This document shows, piece by piece, positions 5,941 through 10,481 of a stretch of DNA of 13,293 bases (the stretch's first letter is position 1; every line of letters starts with the position of its first letter). A program made the position numbers and the translations under genes. The DNA lies in the NCBI GenBank assembly GCA_016840965.1, contig JAEORI010000094.1:1-13293 (forward strand), given 5' to 3'. Below the pieces are notes generated by a model. It was not told the DNA's origin, searched no databases, and worked only from the letters and a program-made list of their open reading frames with translations. The DNA is from Candidatus Thorarchaeota archaeon. GTDB taxonomy: Archaea; Asgardarchaeota; Thorarchaeia; Thorarchaeales; Thorarchaeaceae.

Positions 5941-6873
5941 CTAGTCAAAATCCACAGTCACAACGACGCAACCTTTCTTACGTCCTGTTTCTACATATTT
6001 GTGAGCCTCGGGAATCTGTTCAAAAGCGTAGGTCTTGTCGATAACGGATTGTAATTTGCCTTCTTCCATGAGCTCCTTCAGGAAGAGCATGTATTCCAAA
6101 TGGTCCTTGCTTTTGCCAACACCTCCAGAGTCTTTGTTGACATTGAGATGAATACCTGATTCTTTCAATGACCCCTTCCATTTCTCAGGAGTGAGCTTGT
6201 CTACAGCATCAAAAATAACATCGTAGGTTTCCCCGATTTTACTGAAGTCCTCATTCTTGTAGTCAATCACTCTAGCAGCTCCTAGTGATTCGACAAGTTC
6301 CACGTTTCTGGTACTACACACACCAGATATTTCTGCACCAAAATGTTTTGCAATTTGGACGGCATAGGTACCGACATTTCCTGATGCTCCATATATGAGC
6401 ACTTTTTGTCCAGCCTGAATATCAGCAATCTTAAGGACTTTCACTGCAGTCAATCCACCTCCGAGAACTGGAACAGCCTGTTCAAATGAAATATTTGGGG
6501 GTTTGATTGCTATCATATCATCCTCAGGCATGCACTTGTACTGTGCGTAACCACCTAGACCCACCCAGAAAGTTGATGCAAAGACTTCGTCACCGACCTT
6601 GAATTTCGTAACCTCTTCACCAACTTCCTCTATCTCTCCTGCTATCTCCATTCCAAGGATATCCTTCCTTGGTTTTGTGAAACCTAAGAAAAGACGCGCC
6701 GCAATTTTCTGTCCAGTAGGAAGATCGAGCCCTCGCATTTTAACATCTCCAGTAGAAACCGTTGTCATTTTGATCTTGATCAGCACTTCATTTGTTTTTG
6801 GAACTGGTTTCTCAATTTCTTTGATTTTCAATACATCAGGTGGTCCATATTTGGTAGTTACCATTGCTTTCAT
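5941..6873 (-). CDS. MDR-family NAD(P)-dependent oxidoreductase, paralog D
   Basis: Complete zinc-less MDR reductase of 310 aa, the shortest complete copy here. The frame is open further upstream to 6993, but the extension lacks family similarity and would overlap the divergent gene at 6949. The start at 6873 gives MKAMVTTKYGPPDVL, matching the paralogs. The GroES-like domain is followed by GASGNVG (162-168), YAVQIAKHFGAEISGVCSTRN and IDYKNEDF. The segment after FDAV reads DKLTPEKWKGSL, where B and C have a glycine at the first position. The stretch before the last helix is shorter than in B and C, which accounts for the length difference. The C-terminus EAHKYVETGRKKGCVVVTV matches C closely. 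Predicted role: NAD(P)H-dependent reduction of a quinone, enone or carbonyl. No SD is visible before the ATG; a TATA-like TTTATTAC (complement of 6906-6913) suggests a short leader. Confidence 0.94.
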   Translation of the reverse strand: MKAMVTTKYGPPDVLKIKEIEKPVPKTNEVLIKIKMTTVSTGDVKMRGLDLPTGQKIAARLFLGFTKPRKDILGMEIAGEIEEVGEEVTKFKVGDEVFASTFWVGLGGYAQYKCMPEDDMIAIKPPNISFEQAVPVLGGGLTAVKVLKIADIQAGQKVLIYGASGNVGTYAVQIAKHFGAEISGVCSTRNVELVESLGAARVIDYKNEDFSKIGETYDVIFDAVDKLTPEKWKGSLKESGIHLNVNKDSGGVGKSKDHLEYMLFLKELMEEGKLQSVIDKTYAFEQIPEAHKYVETGRKKGCVVVTVDFD

Positions 6874-6948
6874 TATTGACACAGACTTGAAACGGTGGTC
6901 CGTAAGTAATAAATGAAGTGTCAAGAAACACCTAGGAAGGTTGTATAG

Positions 6949-8142
6949 ATGAGCCAACAAGAAGAATCTGAGCTTCAAATTTATGTTAGACATATCAGAT
7001 GGTTTGTGAATTTCTTTGCAGAACCAAGTCTTGTTGGAGAAGAACTAGACGATGCAATCTGCACAAATATTGATGGAAAAATTGAGCAAGCGTTAATTGA
7101 AGATCCCGCAATTGACAAACTTGAACTTAAGGTCGAAACATGCTGGGAACATATAGCAGAGATGAATCTGGGTAATATGACCTGGCTAGGGGTCCTGAAA
7201 ATTCAAACAGACTTAGGACATGCTCAAATTGATGTTAAAGATATTCAAAATGTTTCAATACGTCTAAGTAAGGTGTTAATGGAGAATTTCGAAGATCTCA
7301 ATCAACAGGGTCGAATTATGTTTGATATAGAATCGCCTTTCTATGTAATTATTTCAGCTGACAAAACAGAGCCAAAGGTTGAAGCATGGGATGCGCCAAC
7401 TATTCAACGATATAAGAAGGAGTTAGGACCATATCTAGCACTCTATAGTGGACAGTGGTCAGACTATAGTGATGAGCTCTACAATCGGCGAATTGAGAAG
7501 AATCTCTCAAACCGAACGAGCGAGTTGCATTTCTACGCCAGAAACAGTGCTTTCCTCTATATTGAGGGAGAGGGATACGAAAAATATTGGAACTATGTTG
7601 AGGAAGTGATGGATCCCCCTCTGGTTCGAGCGCGTGGAGTGATCTTCATAATGCTGAAACTAATGGAGTTAATCCAGCGTTTTCTTGATGAACTTCTAGA
7701 ACTCAGAATGCAGGATATTTCCAACATCGAAGAAAAGCAAGCAGAGATTGAAAAGACCAATCGATCGCTCATGCAATTAATTGCAATGATTCGAAGAGAA
7801 GATATGATCAATATGCGGGCGCATGCACGGGCGCTAAATGACCACCTGATAAATCTATTCAGAATTGATGAAGTACTCGACAATGTCACAGATGAGTTGA
7901 AGTATGTTCATGAGTCTGTTCAGCTGGTATATGAGGAAAAGAATCGAGACCTCCAAGAACGCCAAGAACGGCTCTTTCTCTACTTGAACATCATACTAGG
8001 AGCGACAATAGTCACTGAAGCAATCAACATATTGATAGCACCATATACGGGAACTTTCGAATACCTTGCTATACGATACACGATGGCGTTCTCAATAATT
8101 GGTATATTTGGTGTTATTCTTTACAGAATCATCAGAAAATAG
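6949..8142 (+). CDS. 397-aa protein with long helical region and two C-terminal membrane helices
   Basis: Family not recognised. Residues 1-230 look soluble and of mixed alpha/beta character. Residues about 232-342 are strongly helical, with heptad-like leucine, isoleucine and charged residues (e.g. RFLDELLELRMQDISNIEEK at 244-263), ending in a charged stretch EEKNRDLQERQERL. Two hydrophobic helices follow (about 343-364 and 372-393), joined by a short loop APYTGTFEY, with a basic tail YRIIRK. This order resembles CorA-type channels and RMD1/DUF155 proteins. The CorA GMN motif is absent from the loop, and I cannot assign either family. The N- and C-terminal soluble parts probably face the cytoplasm. 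Start ATG 6949 has GGAAGG at 6935-6940. It is divergent from paralog D with only 75 bp between the starts, so the promoters must overlap; it may share regulation with the MDR cluster. Confidence 0.9.
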   Translation: MSQQEESELQIYVRHIRWFVNFFAEPSLVGEELDDAICTNIDGKIEQALIEDPAIDKLELKVETCWEHIAEMNLGNMTWLGVLKIQTDLGHAQIDVKDIQNVSIRLSKVLMENFEDLNQQGRIMFDIESPFYVIISADKTEPKVEAWDAPTIQRYKKELGPYLALYSGQWSDYSDELYNRRIEKNLSNRTSELHFYARNSAFLYIEGEGYEKYWNYVEEVMDPPLVRARGVIFIMLKLMELIQRFLDELLELRMQDISNIEEKQAEIEKTNRSLMQLIAMIRREDMINMRAHARALNDHLINLFRIDEVLDNVTDELKYVHESVQLVYEEKNRDLQERQERLFLYLNIILGATIVTEAINILIAPYTGTFEYLAIRYTMAFSIIGIFGVILYRIIRK

Positions 8143-8177
8143 GTGCTGCTCGGACCCTCACTTGTATAGATTTAGTG

Positions 8178-8199
8178 GGGCTAGCTAGACAGCTAGCCC
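8178..8199. terminator. Perfect 9-bp hairpin between convergent genes
   Basis: GGGCTAGCT (8178-8186) and AGCTAGCCC (8191-8199) form a perfect stem with an AGAC tetraloop. It sits in the 73-bp gap between two genes that end facing each other, 35 nt after one stop and 16 nt after the other. It could act as a 3' end element for both transcripts. Neither side has a T tract. Confidence 0.5.
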
Positions 8200-8215
8200 G
8201 CCAATCAAGAAGTTG

Positions 8216-8773
8216 CTAGGTTTCTTTTTCCCGCTCCTTCACTATCCAATAGATGAAATATACTGCAATGGGAATGCCGAAAACTACGAAGACCCAACCA
8301 ACTGCAGATAACCATGAGATTACCCAATCAGTCAACGTCCATGCGTTAAAGGCAAGGTCCCAACGACCACTTGTCCAGATAATAATCAGCCAAAACACTC
8401 CAATCAGGAAACCGATAGCATCGCCTTCTTCACGCGAACCACGTTTTGGTCCTCCTAGACGTTCCTCCTCAGGAAGCATATTGTACCACTTGAGATATAA
8501 CACCACTACTATTACAAGAACCCAACTTCCCACAAGAAGAAGTTCCCAAAAGATCACATGCAAAATGAATGTGATAAGATATCCGACAGTGAACTCACCA
8601 AGTGTCGATGGTAGAAGGGCTGTTGCTTGTGCATTTTCAACAAACCAGAGAAGTACAATAACCGCTGCACTCACAGCGACAGCAAAGACAGCAGCAAAAA
8701 CTAAAGTCATTTTCCAATGTCTTTTCAGAAACCTCTTCTGCTGTTCATCAAGTAGCTCATCATCTGTACCCAT
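8216..8773 (-). CDS. Multi-pass membrane protein of unknown family (185 aa)
   Basis: I do not recognise the family. A charged N-terminus (MGTDDELLDEQQKRFLKRHW) precedes hydrophobic segments near residues 22-45, 60-77, 79-97, 119-134 and 150-178, the last long enough to be one or two helices. A hydrophilic loop at about 98-118 (PEEERLGGPKRGSREEGD) and a charged tail KEREKET complete it. Tryptophans are frequent in the C-terminal third. The start ATG at 8773 is well supported by AAGGAGAT (complement of about 8780-8787), 6-7 nt upstream. It stands alone: the gene at 6949-8142 converges on it, and a 530-bp gene-free stretch lies upstream. TATA-like sequences on the minus strand occur near 8823-8830 and 8840-8846, neither compelling. 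Confidence 0.85.
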   Translation of the reverse strand: MGTDDELLDEQQKRFLKRHWKMTLVFAAVFAVAVSAAVIVLLWFVENAQATALLPSTLGEFTVGYLITFILHVIFWELLLVGSWVLVIVVVLYLKWYNMLPEEERLGGPKRGSREEGDAIGFLIGVFWLIIIWTSGRWDLAFNAWTLTDWVISWLSAVGWVFVVFGIPIAVYFIYWIVKEREKET

Positions 8774-9124
8774 TATTAAATCTCCTTAACTATTCTTGAA
8801 TGAATGGCTCTGTTTTATCTGTAATTAATCCTCCGTATCTTATACAAGTGCTCTAGCAGGTTCAAAGCTTGTGATGTTTTCCACTAATATATCCCTGAAC
8901 CAAATCCTACCCGACTTTACTCTTGAGATTCCTCGGAGTTAGTTTCTTCCGGTGTCTTGACTTAGGCGCTTAGAACATTGGCAATTACATGCGTGATTTT
9001 CTCAGTATTTTTGTGATGGAATAAAAGCAAAGAGAAGTTTCCGAAAAAACAAACGTAGAATAAACCTGAGAACACAGTTAACTGACCCTTTTCATGCCTG
9101 CAAATCAGCGTATTCTTAGAAGCA

Positions 9125-9207
9125 TACTATTGTACAAATGTCTTTTACATCATTCCAAAACTTTATTATAATGTATACAATTGTATACCTAAGAAGATAC
9201 AATAGTA
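9125..9207. promoter_or_regulatory. Three-site operator cluster (TACWATWGTA)
   Basis: Three near-identical 10-mers occur: TACTATTGTA (9125-9134), TACAATTGTA (9176-9185) and TACAATAGTA (9198-9207). The middle one is the core of a perfect 16-bp palindrome, GTATACAATTGTATAC (9173-9188). The outer two are exact inverted repeats of each other, and their shared centre, 9166, falls on the TATA box. Centre-to-centre spacings of 51 and 22 bp are close to whole helical turns. This is a typical layout for cooperative binding by a dimeric repressor; the palindrome lies between TATA box and expected start site. The regulator is not in the window. Confidence 0.6.
9155..9170 (+). promoter_or_regulatory. Putative promoter (BRE + TATA) of the rightward operon
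   Basis: CCAAAA (9155-9160) followed by TTTATTATA (9162-9170) fits the archaeal BRE/TATA pattern. Transcription would begin near 9192, immediately after the 16-bp palindrome at 9173-9188, giving a leader of about 110 nt. Confidence 0.5.
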
Positions 9208-9266
9208 CATCAAATGGAATACATTCACATTAATTTTGGTGTATTTCACACCGTGACCATTTGATG
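9208..9266 (+). promoter_or_regulatory. Foldable mRNA leader with alternative stems
   Basis: A perfect 10-bp inverted repeat, CATCAAATGG (9208-9217) and CCATTTGATG (9257-9266), encloses a small hairpin GGTGT-ATTTC-ACACC (9238-9252). In addition AATACA (9218-9223) can pair with TGTATT (9240-9245), which extends the outer stem to 16 bp but breaks the inner hairpin. The two folds are mutually exclusive, as in regulatory leaders. No known riboswitch class is recognised. Confidence 0.4.
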
Positions 9267-9287
9267 GCTAATTTCATCTTTATTTTT

Positions 9288-9293
9288 AGGAGG
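9288..9293 (+). promoter_or_regulatory. Strong ribosome binding site before a non-canonical start
   Basis: AGGAGG at 9288-9293 is followed after 8 nt by ATA AAG AAC in the frame of the membrane protein below. There is no ATG, GTG or TTG in that frame between the upstream TAG (9287-9289) and TTG at 9347. Confidence 0.65.
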
Positions 9294-9301
9294 AAAATCA
9301 A

Positions 9302-9667
9302 ATAAAGAACACAGGAAAATCTGGAACGCCAACTGGTGTAATAGCCTTGGCAATTTTGCAATTATTAGCCGTTATAGCTGTACTTCTATTCGGTGTACCT
9401 CAATTTATGGCATTACTAGAAGCGACACCGCCATTGCCCTTTTTGTTATTGGGTACGCTTCCATTAATTGTAGGTTTCATCGGGCTGTTACTCATCTACG
9501 GTCTTTGGACATTGAAGAGGTGGGCATGGTTTGGTACCATAATCGTAAACATTATAGCTATTCTAATCTACATCGTCAACCCTATTCTATTCATTATCCA
9601 GTTATCAATCAGCGTGATAATTGTGGTTTATGCGTTTACGCCTACAGTAAACGCTCACTTCAGGTAG
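9302..9667 (+). CDS. Small four-helix membrane protein; start probably at an ATA codon
   Basis: Membrane protein of 121 aa from ATA 9302, or 106 aa from the first conventional start, TTG 9347. Hydrophobic segments from the ATA start lie near residues 14-32, 48-69, 77-96 and 96-113, and a short polar tail (VNAHFR) follows. The N-terminal TPTGVIALAILQLL and the GLWTLKRWAW turn resemble a widespread group of small archaeal membrane proteins that begin with a (R/T)PTGV-type segment. That supports the longer form, since TTG 9347 would cut into the first helix. The AGGAGG SD is ideally spaced for ATA 9302. A weak GGTG 8 nt before TTG 9347 leaves the shorter form possible. Function is unknown. It is the first gene of a two-gene operon behind a multi-operator promoter; the next gene starts 37 nt downstream. 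Confidence 0.72.
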   Translation: MKNTGKSGTPTGVIALAILQLLAVIAVLLFGVPQFMALLEATPPLPFLLLGTLPLIVGFIGLLLIYGLWTLKRWAWFGTIIVNIIAILIYIVNPILFIIQLSISVIIVVYAFTPTVNAHFR

Positions 9668-9704
9668 TTTCTGAAAGGATTAATGAAACGGAGGTGAGAA
9701 ATTA

Positions 9705-10346
9705 ATGGTAGGTGTAACACAGAAGGTTGTAGGTATTGATGCACTATGCAAATATTATCAAGAGATCGGAATGAAGGCTTCAATACTACCTGATAAAAGC
9801 CCAGAAGCAGTAGAGAAAGGCCACATAAAACAAGATATGGGTTACATCAAGGTAGCTGGCCGAGAATTCGACCTTGTGACTATAAGATGGAAAGGAACAA
9901 CCCGTGGTTCATACGATCTAGGTAATGTCCGTGGCATACCCATTGCAACTAAGGACAAGTTTCCATTTGAATACCATCACATAGTGCGTGCTGAAATCGC
10001 TAACGAAGGAGCTATGAAAGTCAAGCTCAAAAAGAAGACCAAAGGTATTGTTGGGAAGGAGGTCACAGATGTTTCATGGGAAGGGGGTCGCTTGGCTGAA
10101 GTCCTTAATTCAAATGACGGACTTAAGACAATGATAATGAGATTCATTGAACATGAAGATGGCATCAAGATCGAACCTGACAGGAAGAATAAGATCTTCA
10201 GGATAGTGTTCTCTCGACCCTCAGAACTGAAAATGGGTCTAGCGTATGGGTTCAAGTTCAATAGAAAACTACTTCCAAAAGAAGCTGTTGATGCAATGGA
10301 TAGGATAGCTATGTTGGCACGTAGAGTTGCCAATGGTACGCACTAG
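9705..10346 (+). CDS. Soluble basic protein of unknown family (213 aa)
   Basis: I do not recognise this protein. It has no signal peptide or membrane segment, so it is probably cytoplasmic. The N-terminal third (GIDALCKYYQEIGMKASILP, 10-29) looks like a helix followed by a strand. The middle is rich in short beta-like stretches, including FDLVTIRWKGT and a lysine run (KVKLKKKTKGIVGKE, about 105-119). The C-terminus ends in a helix (EAVDAMDRIAMLARRVA). Lysine richness and the absence of cysteine pairs give no specific enzymatic hint. The start is certain: GGAGGTGA (9690-9697), a near-perfect anti-SD match, lies 7 nt before ATG 9705. It follows the small membrane protein after 37 nt and is probably co-transcribed with it; a T-tailed hairpin closes the unit. 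It might be a cytoplasmic partner of the membrane protein, which is conjecture. Confidence 0.9.
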   Translation: MVGVTQKVVGIDALCKYYQEIGMKASILPDKSPEAVEKGHIKQDMGYIKVAGREFDLVTIRWKGTTRGSYDLGNVRGIPIATKDKFPFEYHHIVRAEIANEGAMKVKLKKKTKGIVGKEVTDVSWEGGRLAEVLNSNDGLKTMIMRFIEHEDGIKIEPDRKNKIFRIVFSRPSELKMGLAYGFKFNRKLLPKEAVDAMDRIAMLARRVANGTH

Positions 10347-10372
10347 CTTTCTATAAAGTTACATTAATGCTA

Positions 10373-10437
10373 CCAGAAACCTATGGAACACCAAACGAGA
10401 GCCCTCAAGGTGTTTCTAAGGTTTCTGGATATTTTTT
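10373..10437 (+). terminator. Long hairpin with T6 tail, intrinsic terminator
   Basis: CCAGAAACCT (10373-10382) pairs with AGGTTTCTGG (10419-10428), and AACACC (10387-10392) pairs with GGTGTT (10409-10414). A 4x4 internal loop separates the two stems and the terminal loop is 16 nt. TTTTTT follows at 10432-10437. It lies 26 nt beyond the stop at 10346 and fits termination of the rightward operon. The leftward mannosidase gene ends 44 nt away on the other side. Confidence 0.65.
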
Positions 10438-10481
10438 CATAGACACAATCTGCCCATAGTAGTATTCTCAGGGAGAATTGG

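Larger units (their letters stand above)
8774..9301. other. Gene-free region between divergent genes
   Basis: No credible protein or tRNA gene is visible. The left part (8774 to about 8850) holds the SD and probable promoter of the minus-strand membrane gene. From about 8880 to 9120 I see nothing I can name; the sequence is AT-rich and has short A and T runs. The right part (9125-9301) is dense in regulatory-looking signals for the rightward operon: three related 10-bp sites, a TATA box, a foldable leader and a strong SD. Confidence 0.6.

Noticed and set aside
5866..6054. Short plus-strand frame across the end of paralog D
   Set aside because: It runs antisense into a complete MDR gene and spans a hairpin; no SD precedes its start.
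6874..6993. A 40-residue N-terminal extension of MDR paralog D
   Set aside because: It has no similarity to the other paralogs, overlaps the divergent gene starting at 6949, and the family start MKAMVTTKYG lies at 6873.
8253..8789. Long plus-strand open frame opposite the 185-aa membrane protein
   Set aside because: It is antisense to a gene with clear membrane helices and a strong SD; its composition (serine, threonine and arginine rich) is that of a mirrored hydrophobic gene.
8850..8880. GGTTCAAAG, resembling a tRNA T-loop
   Set aside because: The flanking bases form only a weak stem with G-T pairs, and no D-arm, anticodon arm or acceptor stem can be built around it.
9505..9705. Plus-strand open frame overlapping the small membrane protein in another frame
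   Set aside because: It lacks an SD and overlaps a hydrophobic gene with a consistent helix pattern.
10373..10428. Possible miniature inverted-repeat transposable element
   Set aside because: No target-site duplication is visible and the T6 tail plus position after a stop fit a terminator better.
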